DNA of 64,000 bases from Promethearchaeota archaeon (lineage in GTDB: Archaea; Asgardarchaeota; Lokiarchaeia; Helarchaeales; RDOG01). Position numbers and translations under genes: made by a program. The DNA lies in NCBI GenBank assembly GCA_011365055.1, contig RDOG01000002.1, forward strand, positions 186,001 through 250,000, in the 5' to 3' direction. This document shows, in pieces, positions 42,640 through 53,152 of the stretch (positions are counted from its first letter, which is position 1; every line of letters begins with the position of its first letter). The notes beneath the pieces were generated by a model. The model worked only from the letters and a program-made list of their open reading frames with translations, was not told the origin of the DNA and did not search any database.

Positions 42640-44235
42640 TTAAACAGAGCATACAAACAATTTCACTCTTTTTTCAATGACAAAAATAGAACCTATCAAG
42701 GCTAATAATCCAAATCCCACTATTGATAGAATGATATTTGTCCCAAAAATTACTTGATCGATTGGAAATGGTGTATTAGGAGCAGGTGTTGGATCGGTGG
42801 ATGATGGCCCCCTATTTATAATACTGTTATTACTAAGGAAATTGTTTGAATTGCTTATTTTTATCCCATCATTATTATAATGCAAGATATTAAACGAGAT
42901 GTTGTTATAATAACAATCATAATCTTGTAGGTAAATACCGTATATTGTATTATTATTAATTGTATTGCCATAATATGTGTTATTATGAGAATAACATTGC
43001 CAAACTCCGTATTTATTATTGCTGAAATTGTTATAAAACATTTTATTTAGATGAGCATAATACAAATGCAGACCTTCTGAATAACTTAAACAAACGTTAT
43101 TTCGTTCTAAGTAATTAAATTCGGAGCGATATAGATCCAATCCGTAACCTTGAGCGGTATTAAAAACTGTATTGTTTATTAATTCACTATTATTTGATCT
43201 TTGAAGATTAATACCACGATAAACAGAATGATTCAAGCTATTATTATAGATCTTATTTAGATTTGATCGAATTAGCGTAATCCCATAATAATTTTTATAA
43301 AGAATATTTCTACTTATCACGTTGTTTGGAGAATCTGTTAATTTAATTGGGTAATAAGATGTTAGATTTATTTTGTTTTCAGTAATATTGTTAAAAGATG
43401 AATTTAACAATTGAATCCCGATTCCAAGGGAATAAACGGCATTATTTGGGAAGCTTATGTTAGAAATGGTGTTTTGATCTGATTTATATAATGTAATGCA
43501 ATATTTATGAAGCAATATTTCGGAATTTAAAAATTTATTACCATGCGAATTATTTAAATAGATACCATATCCAGAAATCCAACAATCCTCCAAAAAAAAG
43601 TTATCAAATGTATTGTTATTTGAATGACTAAGTATTAAACCGTAGTGATTATCCTTAAAGGAGTTATTAAAAAACCAATTTTCATCTGAATTCAAAAGAA
43701 CCAACGATTTGGCATTATTATAAATTAATTTATTATCTCTTAATGAATTATTGCGTGAATTATTCATGAAAATAGTATCATTACAATATTTGATATCATT
43801 TTCAATTATTGAATTATTTTGGGAAGAATTAATTAAAATTCCAATATCATGGCTATAAATTTGATTTCCAAGAATTTTACCATTAGTCACGTTTTGAAAT
43901 TCGATACCTCTAGTACCCTTGGTTAAATAACAGTCGATTATTATAAAATATGCATCCGTATTTTTAATTAAGATGCTAGGCACTCCAATATCATTTATTG
44001 TTAATCCTTCAATTGTGTATGGATTAATCTTCGTTCCATTGCCAGAACTTGCTGTATTATTTAATTCATCATTTCCATCAATATTTATGGGGGAATCTGC
44101 ATTAATAACTAATAAAATTGAATTATTTTTTGATTTCATACTTTTTAGATTAGATAAAGGAAAGGAGATAAGTATTAGAGAAAGAAATATAAAAGAAATG
44201 ATAACTATTAATAAAATTTTAATTGATTTTGTCAT
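42640..44235 (-). CDS. surface beta-helix protein (NosD/PbH1 repeats)
   Basis: 531 residues. Signal-type helix at ~3-25, then many ~22-residue parallel beta-helix repeats rich in Asn (NNSxxxNx), and a TM helix near the C-terminus (IILSIVGFGLLALIGSIFVI). The repeats match the carbohydrate-binding/hydrolase-like NosD fold. It is likely anchored to the membrane facing outside, with dozens of N-glycosylation sequons. The ATG at 44235 has AAGGAGA; the longer reading is rejected. Function unclear. Confidence 0.85.
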   Translation of the reverse strand: MTKSIKILLIVIISFIFLSLILISFPLSNLKSMKSKNNSILLVINADSPINIDGNDELNNTASSGNGTKINPYTIEGLTINDIGVPSILIKNTDAYFIIIDCYLTKGTRGIEFQNVTNGKILGNQIYSHDIGILINSSQNNSIIENDIKYCNDTIFMNNSRNNSLRDNKLIYNNAKSLVLLNSDENWFFNNSFKDNHYGLILSHSNNNTFDNFFLEDCWISGYGIYLNNSHGNKFLNSEILLHKYCITLYKSDQNTISNISFPNNAVYSLGIGIQLLNSSFNNITENKINLTSYYPIKLTDSPNNVISRNILYKNYYGITLIRSNLNKIYNNSLNHSVYRGINLQRSNNSELINNTVFNTAQGYGLDLYRSEFNYLERNNVCLSYSEGLHLYYAHLNKMFYNNFSNNKYGVWQCYSHNNTYYGNTINNNTIYGIYLQDYDCYYNNISFNILHYNNDGIKISNSNNFLSNNSIINRGPSSTDPTPAPNTPFPIDQVIFGTNIILSIVGFGLLALIGSIFVIEKRVKLFVCSV

Positions 44236-44348
44236 ATAATCTCCTTTTCTATCATTCTCAGTTTTCAATCTAGTTATTACATTATTAAAAGTTTAATCTT
44301 CAGATTTATAATTAATAAATTATTTGTTGATCTTATATGTGCATGATT

Positions 44349-46070
44349 CTACTTATTATTAATAAATATTAAATAAGAAATCCATTCGAAAATCTCATTT
44401 GGTTGTTGAGTTTCAATCTTATAACTTGATGCTATATCTTCTCCTTTATTTTTAATTCTACGCATCCAAATTTCAATATCACCTACCGCATTATTATTTT
44501 GAAAATGTTTGTTCGTATATACAACCTTTTTTATTCTTGAAAGTTCAACTGATAATTTTTGCCAAATGCCAAATGATTTATTTACTTTGATAATTCTTTT
44601 TTGGGTAAAAAATAATAAGGTACTTTTGTACTTAATGAATTTCACACGTTTATAGACAACATAAATGAAAAAACAACCAACTATAATATGAAGAATGATA
44701 AATAAAGCGATTAAACCAATACATGCAAACAAACTTGGATAATAATCTGGATGTTTATGATATAAGGACTCGTGATAGAGAGATAAATTATATATGGTCA
44801 TTATGATCCAAGGAGAAAAAATCATTATAAGAGGATAAAGTAAAGCATTAATAAATTGAAATTTAGTCCATGATGGAAGGAATTTTTTAAATGGTTCTTG
44901 CATGAATTCTATCTCTTCATCAGGCTCGAGATTTAATTTTTTCCTCCATGTTTGGTTAGACTTTTGAAAAAATCCGTTTTTATTTGATTTCAAGTCATCT
45001 TGGTTTATAAAAATTTTTGAAATTTCATTATCTGAATTTAGCTTGATGAAACTATTCATGATAAAATCAACATTAAGGTGATCTAATGGAGCTATATTCA
45101 CCAAGAAATATTCAATCATTAATGCTAAATCTGACCTTAAAATCGGAAAATATTTCATGTACAAATCATTTTCTTTAAAATCATATATTTTCAATGCAGT
45201 AGTTGCCATTCGTTCGAAATTTCTAGGATATTCTATTTCAATTTGAGAAATTTCATTTAAATAAACGAAATAGTAGCCTTTTAGGTTTCCTGGATTTCTT
45301 ATTAATATCTCATTTTTATTTATGACATACTCTTTTTCCTTATTTGCTTTCATAAAATTGTATTCTTCAGAACCAAAATATGATAGAAAAAATAAAGCAA
45401 ACGCAATAAGAATAAAGGGAATAAGAAGAGTAATACTAAGAAAAATTGAATCCCAAAACGCCATATCCTCAACAATATAATCCACGCCCAAAATAATTAA
45501 ATTTAGAAAAGGAACAAAAATCGTTCCAAAGACTGCAGATGCTTTAAATAAATAAAGAAAAAATGTCTTTAGAATTTTTGGTCGTTTTCGCCATTCTAGA
45601 CTGTTTGCTTTCGCTGAATTAATGAATTTATTATCTTGACTAATAGTTTGTAATTTTAATATCCAAAGTAACGAAAAAACCTGCTTTCCCTCAGCCCTTA
45701 CAATAAATTTTATGTGTGGTTCAAAATCAATTTTTGAAAAACAAGAAATTTCAAGCGATTTTTCTGGAATTTCTTTTAAATCATCATCTTTGTAAATTAA
45801 ACACTTCTGATAATCTTCTTTTGCATCAATAAATGCTAATTGATCGAAAGGAATGATTTGAAGATGTTTCTTCATTGTATTTTTTTTTTGAATGATGGCT
45901 TTTTTGGTAATGATTGTCATTGAAGTATCTGCTTTTTCCATACCATTCCATAAAACAACTCCTAAGAAAATTGGTATTGGTAACAAGATTAAAGAGCTAA
46001 ACAAGAAATCTAAAAGAATTTGAATAATAAATAAAAAAAATATAACAAATATCTTTTTTCTTTCTATCAT
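44349..46070 (-). CDS. membrane protein with PH-like domains
   Basis: 573 residues. Hydrophobic hairpin near 8-38, a second TM pair near 180-240, and a third near 400-480. Between and after them are beta-rich stretches such as KGYYFVYLNEISQIEIEYP and TQKRIIKVNKSFGIWQKLSV, the pattern of bacterial PH (YdbS/YdbT-like) domains. It may have arisen from repeated TM-pair plus PH units. Role unknown. Next gene upstream is another multi-TM protein. Confidence 0.6.
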   Translation of the reverse strand: MIERKKIFVIFFLFIIQILLDFLFSSLILLPIPIFLGVVLWNGMEKADTSMTIITKKAIIQKKNTMKKHLQIIPFDQLAFIDAKEDYQKCLIYKDDDLKEIPEKSLEISCFSKIDFEPHIKFIVRAEGKQVFSLLWILKLQTISQDNKFINSAKANSLEWRKRPKILKTFFLYLFKASAVFGTIFVPFLNLIILGVDYIVEDMAFWDSIFLSITLLIPFILIAFALFFLSYFGSEEYNFMKANKEKEYVINKNEILIRNPGNLKGYYFVYLNEISQIEIEYPRNFERMATTALKIYDFKENDLYMKYFPILRSDLALMIEYFLVNIAPLDHLNVDFIMNSFIKLNSDNEISKIFINQDDLKSNKNGFFQKSNQTWRKKLNLEPDEEIEFMQEPFKKFLPSWTKFQFINALLYPLIMIFSPWIIMTIYNLSLYHESLYHKHPDYYPSLFACIGLIALFIILHIIVGCFFIYVVYKRVKFIKYKSTLLFFTQKRIIKVNKSFGIWQKLSVELSRIKKVVYTNKHFQNNNAVGDIEIWMRRIKNKGEDIASSYKIETQQPNEIFEWISYLIFINNK

Positions 46071-46090
46071 GCGTGATAACCAATTAGAGC

Positions 46091-46768
46091 TTAATTATTC
46101 TTTGTCAAAGCCGAAATAATGTATAAAAGACGGATTATTATATTGATGAGAGTCAAAAAATAAGATAAAACAAAATACATCCAATTATTTCTTTCTATCT
46201 CTTCGTCCAGAGCCATGCCATAATAAATACCTGCGGCATACATCCATATTAAAACTATAAAACTTGTCCAAAAAAGTATTAAATCTCCACCGTAGATGAT
46301 TGCTATCGTGGGTTCTATAATAAGTAATAAAAGACCTCCAATCAGGAGAGCTTTACCCCAGTGTAGTTCGACATCTTCCGTAACTCTCTTTTTGACCCAC
46401 GCTCCAAAGAAGAAAGCCCCCGTGAGAGATGCAATGCTCACCATTGATACAGCAGTAAACAATCTAGCAGCACCAACAGTCCCAAATTGAGCCAAAATTA
46501 TGTTAAAAATTGGAGTTGTTATGAGACCTGTAATAAACGATGAAAGATAAAAAAGACACATGGCTGGAACGTTATGATTAGAAAAAGTTAATGCAATAAC
46601 ACCAAACCAAACCGCAAAATAAACAACTATTAAAAATATAAACAAACTTGGCGGGGAATTCATAATTAGGCTTTCGAAAAAGAAACTCGTAAATCCCCAT
46701 ATAGCAAAACCTATAATTAAAACAGGAACACTTTTTTGCCAGTAATCTTTATGTTGAAGAGTTTCCAT
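46091..46768 (-). CDS. hypothetical multi-pass membrane protein
   Basis: 225 residues with six to seven predicted TM helices and few polar loops. GAGGG precedes the ATG. No recognised family. It is 20 bases upstream of the PH-like membrane protein gene, so both are probably one transcript. Confidence 0.6.
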   Translation of the reverse strand: METLQHKDYWQKSVPVLIIGFAIWGFTSFFFESLIMNSPPSLFIFLIVVYFAVWFGVIALTFSNHNVPAMCLFYLSSFITGLITTPIFNIILAQFGTVGAARLFTAVSMVSIASLTGAFFFGAWVKKRVTEDVELHWGKALLIGGLLLLIIEPTIAIIYGGDLILFWTSFIVLIWMYAAGIYYGMALDEEIERNNWMYFVLSYFLTLINIIIRLLYIISALTKNN

Positions 46769-47352
46769 AAGATACCCTCGAATCTAGTTTCTATTATATT
46801 TATACTAATATATAATACTTTTCTTTACGGTCATCGGAGATAAAGATTTCAAAAAATATGAATTGAATAGCTTTAAAATATAATGCATAGAAAAAAAATG
46901 AAGAAGTTTTGATAAAATTTACACAAATTAATCTCCGATTTGAGTTTTATGAATGGTTAATTCTATTATTTAAAAAAATTAAATCAAATAAAAGTAATTA
47001 ATTAAAAATTCACTTGATTTTTATTTCTATATTTGAATAATTTTTACTTAATCTGTTTTCTAATTAATTGATTCTTACAATTAATTTTAGTTTCAATAAT
47101 TTAAGTCAATTTGTTTTCTTTAATATATCTTTAAATATTATAATTACTTTTATTTTTACTCATTTCATTTAATTATTGAGGATTTTTTTTTTGTAAATTA
47201 GATCATCCCTCATGAATTTCTCTTTTTTAACATCCCACGACTTGAATTTTCACGTTATATAAAAAAACGTAAAAAATAAACTTTTAATAGATTCCAAAAC
47301 AATTGATTTTTATCAATTTATTGCATTTTTAATTTTATAATTCGTTGCGGAA
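46769..47352. other. non-coding gap between divergent genes
   Basis: About 580 AT-rich bases with divergent promoters. A TATA-like TTATATAAA lies near 47255, roughly 95 bases upstream of the Roadblock-GTPase start. No ORF or RNA gene supported. Confidence 0.4.
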
Positions 47353-48306
47353 GTGGCGGAAATGTCAACAACTGAGAAATTAGGAACATTATTAGGAAAC
47401 TACGTTACTTCAATAAAAGGCATATTGGCGGCGGCAGTTGTAGATCAAGACGGATTAATAATTTCTAGTAAGATGAACGAAAATATTACTCAAGAAGATG
47501 CCGTTGGAGCGATAACTGCAGCATTAGGAATGGCTGCCGAGAGGCTTAAAAATGAGTTCAAGATTATCGGGCATTTTGGAGCTCAAATTCAGACAGAACA
47601 AGGCGTATTTATTTTTACAAATGCAGGAAAAAATCAGACATTAACTACTTTAACAACTGAAGATGGAGAACCTGATGAAATCATTCCTTATGCTTACATG
47701 GCTGCAGAAAAACTAGCACAATTACTTGATTTGCGAAAAGAAGTCGTTTTAACATTACCAAGTTTAGATGATTTTGAAGAGCAAAAGTTCACCTATAAAA
47801 TTATGGTCCTAGGAGATGGGGGTGTTGGAAAAACAAGCTTGATCAACCAATTCATAGAAAAAACCTTTATGGTAGATTATAAAAGTACCATTGGCGTCAA
47901 TATAATGACTAAAAATTACACGGTGATGGAAAATTTGACCATAAAATTCTCAATTTTCGATATTGCAGGGCAGAAATATTTCCGCAAAGTGCGGAAACAA
48001 TATTACCGTGGTTCTCAAGCCATCATATATGTGTATGACGTGACCAATAGAGAAACGTTAGAAGGTGTAAAAAAATGGAAAGAGGACGTAGAAGAAACGT
48101 TGAAAGGACAGGAATTAAAAAGTTTATTGATAGGTAACAAGATAGACTTGGTAAATCAACGTCAAGTAGATATGATGGAGGGAAAAGAATTTGCGGAACA
48201 AATGGGTTTACCGTATATAGAGACTTCTGCAAAAGATGGAACAAACGTGGATAAAGCTTTCGGAAGGATAGCCACCAAACTCGCAGTAGATAGCATGATA
48301 AAATAA
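47353..48306 (+). CDS. Roadblock/LC7 domain fused to a Rab-like GTPase
   Basis: 317 residues. Residues 1-130 form a Roadblock domain (SIKGILAAAVVDQDGLIISS, GHFGAQIQ, GVFIFTNAGKN). A GTPase follows with G1 GDGGVGKT (154-161), switch I YKSTIGVN, G3 FDIAGQKYF, G4 GNKIDL and G5 ETSAKDG. GTG at 47353 or ATG at 47362 both lack a strong SD. This merges the MglB-like and MglA-like parts that bacteria carry as separate proteins. It is a close paralogue of the gene at 54937. Confidence 0.92.
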   Translation: MAEMSTTEKLGTLLGNYVTSIKGILAAAVVDQDGLIISSKMNENITQEDAVGAITAALGMAAERLKNEFKIIGHFGAQIQTEQGVFIFTNAGKNQTLTTLTTEDGEPDEIIPYAYMAAEKLAQLLDLRKEVVLTLPSLDDFEEQKFTYKIMVLGDGGVGKTSLINQFIEKTFMVDYKSTIGVNIMTKNYTVMENLTIKFSIFDIAGQKYFRKVRKQYYRGSQAIIYVYDVTNRETLEGVKKWKEDVEETLKGQELKSLLIGNKIDLVNQRQVDMMEGKEFAEQMGLPYIETSAKDGTNVDKAFGRIATKLAVDSMIK

Positions 48307-48386
48307 ATTTGTAGTAAATAAAATATATAAAAGAGTTTGGATATTTTGTACATGATTTAATAATTTTAATATTTTAAGTGAATATT

Positions 48387-49055
48387 ATGGAGCGCCAAAC
48401 CATCAAAAATTTAATTGGTACGGGATTCGTTGTATTATTTGGCGCATTAATTATTTTATCACCTTGGATGGTTTGGACTAGCTATAAAGTAATGAATCCT
48501 GCTGGATTATTAAAATCTTTTTCTTTGATTCCTTCGGATTTTGCAGATGATCCTTGGTTATTTTACGATCTTTTACCGATTATATCTTGGTTACCAATTT
48601 TTGCTGGGATTTTAATATTAGTCGGAATTGGAGTCTTTTGGTTAGAACTTGGCTTTTATAAAACCTTGTTCAAATTTGGCTACATCTTAGCATTTATCAT
48701 GTTTGGATTATTTGTAGGATTTATCATGTTATTTATTTTTGCAGAAAACTTTCCGATTGATTTATCATTTATTGGGCTTCCAGTCACGATTCTGGCAGAT
48801 TTTACGCAACCACCAACGTTAAATGGCATAGGAAGTTGGATGTTATTTTGTTCTGTTGTTGGTGCTTTTATAGCAGCTAGATTTCTTAAAGTGCCTGAAT
48901 ACGAGGAATTTTTAGAAGAGTTTCGTGGTCTAAAAGAAGAAGAAATCAAGGTTCATAAAAAGAAAGCGGCAGCTGGAACTCGTATTTGTCCAAAATGTAA
49001 AAGTTCAGTTCCAGTAGAACAATTATTTTGCTCTCAATGCGGAAATTATTTTTAA
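48387..49055 (+). CDS. four-TM protein with C-terminal zinc ribbon
   Basis: About 222 residues. Four hydrophobic helices (approx 10-30, 65-85, 90-115, 150-170) and a cytoplasmic end with CPKCKSS and CSQCGNYF, a classic zinc ribbon. No family recognised. It follows the Roadblock-GTPase on the same strand by about 80 bases, so it may be a membrane partner. GTG at 48378 is an alternative start. Confidence 0.65.
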   Translation: MERQTIKNLIGTGFVVLFGALIILSPWMVWTSYKVMNPAGLLKSFSLIPSDFADDPWLFYDLLPIISWLPIFAGILILVGIGVFWLELGFYKTLFKFGYILAFIMFGLFVGFIMLFIFAENFPIDLSFIGLPVTILADFTQPPTLNGIGSWMLFCSVVGAFIAARFLKVPEYEEFLEEFRGLKEEEIKVHKKKAAAGTRICPKCKSSVPVEQLFCSQCGNYF

Positions 49056-49181
49056 TCAAATCTTTTTTTAATATTCATTTTTACACAAATTCGCTATACA
49101 ATTGAATACAATTTTATACAATCGTTACTTGTTATTTACACGGGATTTTTTTAACCCGATAAAAAAAATAGGAAAAATAAA

Positions 49182-49760
49182 ATGACGCAAGAACGAAAAA
49201 CGGTTGCAGTTGATAAAGAATTAGCTGAAAAATTATCAGATATAGCGAAACGAGAAGGAAAAACCATTTTTTCATATATAAATGATTTGATAAAATCTGC
49301 TATTGAATCAGCAGAAATTAAAGAATCGTTTGTAGAAATATTGGAAAAACAAAAGAATTTCAACCTGACAACCGATGTTGGGTTTACATTAACACCGCTA
49401 AAGCTAGAAAATTTTTCCTTATCAATAGTATTTAATGATGAGATTAATAAAAACAAGTTACTTAATCAATGGCATAACTGGGGGTCATGGTTGGGAAATT
49501 ATATAAAAGCTCGATTTCCTAAAGAAGAATTTGAATATATTAAAAGGATTTCAAATGCAATATTTGTTTCTGGAGAAGTTTTTGAAATTGATGATAATAA
49601 TATTAATGAATTAACAATAAGAATATATGGGAATGTTATGGGAGAAGAGAGGACGTATTGTCTTGCTGCTGCTTATGAAGGTATTTTTGAAGAATTCGGT
49701 TATAAAACTACATTAAAAGATGTTTCCCGAGGAATTTGCAGATTAATTTTAAAAAAATGA
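49182..49760 (+). CDS. ribbon-helix-helix-type protein with C-terminal sensor-like domain
   Basis: 192 residues. Residues 5-45 look like an RHH DNA-binding unit (KTVAVDKELAEKLSDIAKREG, trimmed, then YINDLIKSAI). The rest is a mixed alpha/beta domain with WHNWGSWLGNYIKARFP. No family recognised for the C-terminal domain. It is placed after the membrane zinc-ribbon protein. Regulatory role inferred from the N-terminus. Confidence 0.6.
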   Translation: MTQERKTVAVDKELAEKLSDIAKREGKTIFSYINDLIKSAIESAEIKESFVEILEKQKNFNLTTDVGFTLTPLKLENFSLSIVFNDEINKNKLLNQWHNWGSWLGNYIKARFPKEEFEYIKRISNAIFVSGEVFEIDDNNINELTIRIYGNVMGEERTYCLAAAYEGIFEEFGYKTTLKDVSRGICRLILKK

Positions 49761-49978
49761 ATTAAAAATAATCCTTTAATCACAAATTACTAAAATTTGT
49801 TATGTTTAAGTCAAAACATTAATTTTAAGAGTGCATCATCTGAACGATGTTTAAGTATTACGAAATTTTTAATAAAATGAAAGATTATTTATTTAAAGAC
49901 TGAAAGTTTTTGGTTTTCAGCATTTTAAATTCACAAAATATTATCATTTAAATTGCCAAAATTTAAGGATTCGATATT

Positions 49979-50239
49979 TTGAATATTATGAACGTTCAAT
50001 GCGATTCGCGTGGGAAATTATCATTAAAAATCCACGAGGTGATGAAACTGGGAAAGTTCAAAAGAATTCGAACAGGCAAAAATCGCACCAAAATAAAATG
50101 CAATAAGTGTAATTCAATCTTTTATGAACGTTATCATAAAGATGAAAATGGTACTTATTATTGTCCCTCATGTAAAGCTTCTGGAAAGTTGCCAGAAGAT
50201 TTCACATTAGTAGAATTACCCTCATCTAAAAATTCTTAG
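49979..50239 (+). CDS. small zinc-ribbon protein
   Basis: About 86 residues with CNKC and CPSC spaced 21 residues apart, plus a basic N-terminus (KFKRIRTGKNRTK). It could be a nucleic-acid-binding zinc ribbon. TTG (49979) or ATG (49988) start. No closer identification. Confidence 0.55.
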   Translation: MNIMNVQCDSRGKLSLKIHEVMKLGKFKRIRTGKNRTKIKCNKCNSIFYERYHKDENGTYYCPSCKASGKLPEDFTLVELPSSKNS

Positions 50240-50271
50240 GCTTAATCGCCTTTACTTTTTTTCTTTTTTCT

Positions 50272-51585
50272 TTAATATTTTCCATATACTTTAATAGCTT
50301 GTAAATACCACTTTATATTTTCTATTTCTACCCCGGAATGCCATCCATTATCTGCAGCTATAATATAACGCCCATCTCGCTTTAAAGTCAAAATTGCTTT
50401 TCCAGCCATTTTATACGCTTCTCTAGCAGTCTTTGCTAGTTGAAGAACATTTACACAACTTATTCCACCTACTAACGTAATATTTTTATCCATTACATGC
50501 CTTTTCAATTCGGACAGATCGTTAACGTCTTGCTGACAACCATGAATCATATCAATGCCAGTAGAAAGAATAGTATCAAAGAAATTATATGGTTTTTCAG
50601 TCCCATCAATTCTAAAGGTTCCATCAGTATGAAATAATACCTTAATTCCTACTTTATGTGCAGCATCACAAATTCGTTTTATTTCTGGAACGAAATAATT
50701 CTTATAAATATCTTCCTTGATAAAAGGAGAATTATCATCACAGATATCTTCGACCAAGGTCACGATCTTTACTTCTGTTTCTTCACCAAGTCGTTTCACG
50801 TATCTCGCAAGTAATTTCGATTTCTCCGTAATCAAATTTTTGTAAATGCCGTAAGGGGAACCTTTATTATACTCTCTCATTAGTTGTCTGAAAAATAAAT
50901 GCATGTTAGACTGTCCAAATGCAACATGCCAAGTTTCAAATATTCCATTAAATGTTGGAGAAACTGCAATCTTACCTTTTTGAGTTGCATGAGTTTTTCC
51001 AAGATATTTAATTCTATCATCAAGATCATAGGTTCTGATCCAATATGTCAGTTTTTCGATTTGTTCTTTAAAGTCAGGAAAAAATGTTCCATGTACTCTA
51101 AAATCACCTACTTCATCTACATCTGTTAAGTTATAATCCTCTGAGACGATAAATCTTTTGCCATTTTGAGTAGTCATTCCCCTTACTATGATTGAAGGAA
51201 AGCCCCAAGTCGTGACCAAGTCAATACCCAACCTTCTAGGCATGAAATACGTGAGATTTTGAAGGTTATCATAAAAGTCCAACGTGGTGGGAGTACTAAT
51301 TACGGATGATGCAATTTTATCAATAAAAAAAGCTTTTCTAATCCAACTCTTAGGAATTGGTTTACTGAGTTTGAAATGTTCTTTTGCAGCCTGGACTGCA
51401 GTCTCGAATCCTTTGAGATTTAATAACCATTCTCGAAGTTTTTTGGGCATTAGATCGAAAAAAAGAGAGAATTTAAAGGTAGGAAATGGATTAAATCCAA
51501 GTTCCATATGCGGACAACGGTCTAATATTTCACCATCAATACAACGTAGGATTCTTTCTTCAGGATCAATTTTCATTTCGTTCAT
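50272..51585 (-). CDS. uroporphyrinogen decarboxylase-like (URO-D/MtaA superfamily) protein
   Basis: 437 residues, longer than UroD or MtaA (~340). TIM-barrel features include VLFHTDGTFRIDG and a C-terminal ITLVGGISCVNVLQLAK. MtaA-type coenzyme M methyltransferases carry a HxC zinc-thiol motif; here the corresponding stretch is HTDG, so the zinc site appears absent. Related long URO-D-like proteins occur in corrinoid methyl transfer and other anaerobic C1 routes. In a genome with Mcr, corrinoid or CoM chemistry is tempting, but substrate is unknown. Confidence 0.75.
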   Translation of the reverse strand: MNEMKIDPEERILRCIDGEILDRCPHMELGFNPFPTFKFSLFFDLMPKKLREWLLNLKGFETAVQAAKEHFKLSKPIPKSWIRKAFFIDKIASSVISTPTTLDFYDNLQNLTYFMPRRLGIDLVTTWGFPSIIVRGMTTQNGKRFIVSEDYNLTDVDEVGDFRVHGTFFPDFKEQIEKLTYWIRTYDLDDRIKYLGKTHATQKGKIAVSPTFNGIFETWHVAFGQSNMHLFFRQLMREYNKGSPYGIYKNLITEKSKLLARYVKRLGEETEVKIVTLVEDICDDNSPFIKEDIYKNYFVPEIKRICDAAHKVGIKVLFHTDGTFRIDGTEKPYNFFDTILSTGIDMIHGCQQDVNDLSELKRHVMDKNITLVGGISCVNVLQLAKTAREAYKMAGKAILTLKRDGRYIIAADNGWHSGVEIENIKWYLQAIKVYGKY

Positions 51586-51732
51586 CTGGGCAATTCATGA
51601 CAAGTAATGAAATGAATATAAGAATTAAATCTCCTCATCTAATATATTTTTTAATTAATTTGTTCAGAAAAATAACCAAATTAATATGAAAAAATGGAAT
51701 TGTTATTTAAAACGTAATTTTTTGTGTGAAAA

Positions 51733-52212
51733 ATGCCTGAAAAAGAAGAATTCACTAGACCGGATTGGGATGACGTATTTGTTGACATAGCTATTGATAT
51801 TTCAAGGAGATCAGCTTGTTTTAGGAATAAAGTAGGAGCTGTAATTGTCAGAGATGGTAAATATGTAGTTAGCATGGGATATAACGGGGCCCCAATTCAT
51901 CAACCAAACTGTCAGGAAATTGGATTTTGTTATAGAGAGAAAAATAAAATAATTAGTGGAACGCAACTTGAGAAATGTAGGGCAGTAGGATCACATGCTG
52001 AATCAAACGCAATCGCTATCGCAGCTCGCTTGGGACAACGAACTGAAGGAACGACGATTTATGTTGTTGGACATGACGTGATTTGTGATCAATGTCGTGC
52101 TTTAATTGCAAATTCGGGAATTATAAGAGTCCTTCATCAAAAATCAAATGGAATTAGAGAAATATTTGAACCCGCCAAAGATTGGACAAGACATAGAATT
52201 GATGAAGAATGA
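51733..52212 (+). CDS. dCMP deaminase-like cytidine deaminase superfamily protein
   Basis: 159 residues. Zinc ligands are visible as HAESNAI (HAE) and CDQC; the Pro that usually precedes CxxC is replaced (VICDQC). Early motif RSACFRNKVGAVIV is typical of dCMP/ComEB deaminases. These supply dUMP from dCMP. It ends convergently with the wHTH gene. Confidence 0.88.
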   Translation: MPEKEEFTRPDWDDVFVDIAIDISRRSACFRNKVGAVIVRDGKYVVSMGYNGAPIHQPNCQEIGFCYREKNKIISGTQLEKCRAVGSHAESNAIAIAARLGQRTEGTTIYVVGHDVICDQCRALIANSGIIRVLHQKSNGIREIFEPAKDWTRHRIDEE

Positions 52213-52226
52213 GGAGAATTTTTCAA

Positions 52227-52952
52227 TTATCTCATTTCAATCTTCATATAGCAACAAGAATTTTCTTCTTGATATTCCATTATATCAAAAAATACTATAT
52301 CACCACATATTTTTCGGATTTTAGTTTCAAAAAATCCAATAGTTATAAGATAAAAATATTCAGAATCTTCCATTTTATCAGAAATATTTTCAATTCTAAT
52401 AATTTTATATGAAATATTTTCTTTAGTCGGTGGAATTATTTCAATTTTTATAGTTTTATAGAAACTATTGAAAAATTCGTATAATTGTATTAAAATATCG
52501 GTAACTTGAGAAAGTGTAGGTTTTTCAATCTTCTTTAAATCCGTGTCTTCTAATGGAGGCCAATTAAGGTGTTCTCCCATTTCATTTCCAATTTCTTTGA
52601 GTGCTTTTTGTGGATTTTGTAATTCCTTAGAAATTCTTTTAAAACCTTTTAAAATACTATTGTAAAAATCCATTAGATAAGATAGATAACCTTTAACAAC
52701 ATTATCATGATAGTTAGGTTTGAAATATGCAATTTTGGATCTCCCAATTTCCTTAATTTCTACAAGATCTTCTTCTTCTAATAAATCAATATATCGTTTA
52801 ATTGTATTCCTACTAAAATTTAATAATTCGGATAGCTGAGAGATGTTCCTCCCGTATTTAGATCTTCTTAAGAGATTTAAGATATCGTTTCGAATATTTT
52901 CTTTCCCAATAAACTCGCGTTCTGAAAAATCAAGTTCATTTTCGTTTTCCAT
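52227..52952 (-). CDS. winged-helix regulator with C-terminal sensor-like domain
   Basis: About 241 residues. The wHTH around 25-75 includes NISQLSELLNFSRNTIKRYIDLLEE, trimmed. The C-terminal ~80 residues end with CGDIVFFDIMEYQEENSCCY, a strand pattern with two adjacent Cys like V4R- or 2-amino-thiazoline-hydrolase-type sensor domains. A small ligand or thiol could be the signal. It is 200 bases from a flavodoxin gene. Confidence 0.65.
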   Translation of the reverse strand: MENENELDFSEREFIGKENIRNDILNLLRRSKYGRNISQLSELLNFSRNTIKRYIDLLEEEDLVEIKEIGRSKIAYFKPNYHDNVVKGYLSYLMDFYNSILKGFKRISKELQNPQKALKEIGNEMGEHLNWPPLEDTDLKKIEKPTLSQVTDILIQLYEFFNSFYKTIKIEIIPPTKENISYKIIRIENISDKMEDSEYFYLITIGFFETKIRKICGDIVFFDIMEYQEENSCCYMKIEMR

Positions 52953-53152
52953 ACAACCCAACCCAATTCAATGATAACTTATTTAAGCTTGGAGATTACC
53001 TTTATGAACTTTAATACTGAGCAAAAATATTCAAAAGTCATATTTTTATAATGGGGTAATGATTAGTTGAAAATTTGATCTTTATAATTATTGATTCTTT
53101 TAAGGCATTAGTTATCAAAATGAATATAGATAAACGCACAAAAATTTTACAA

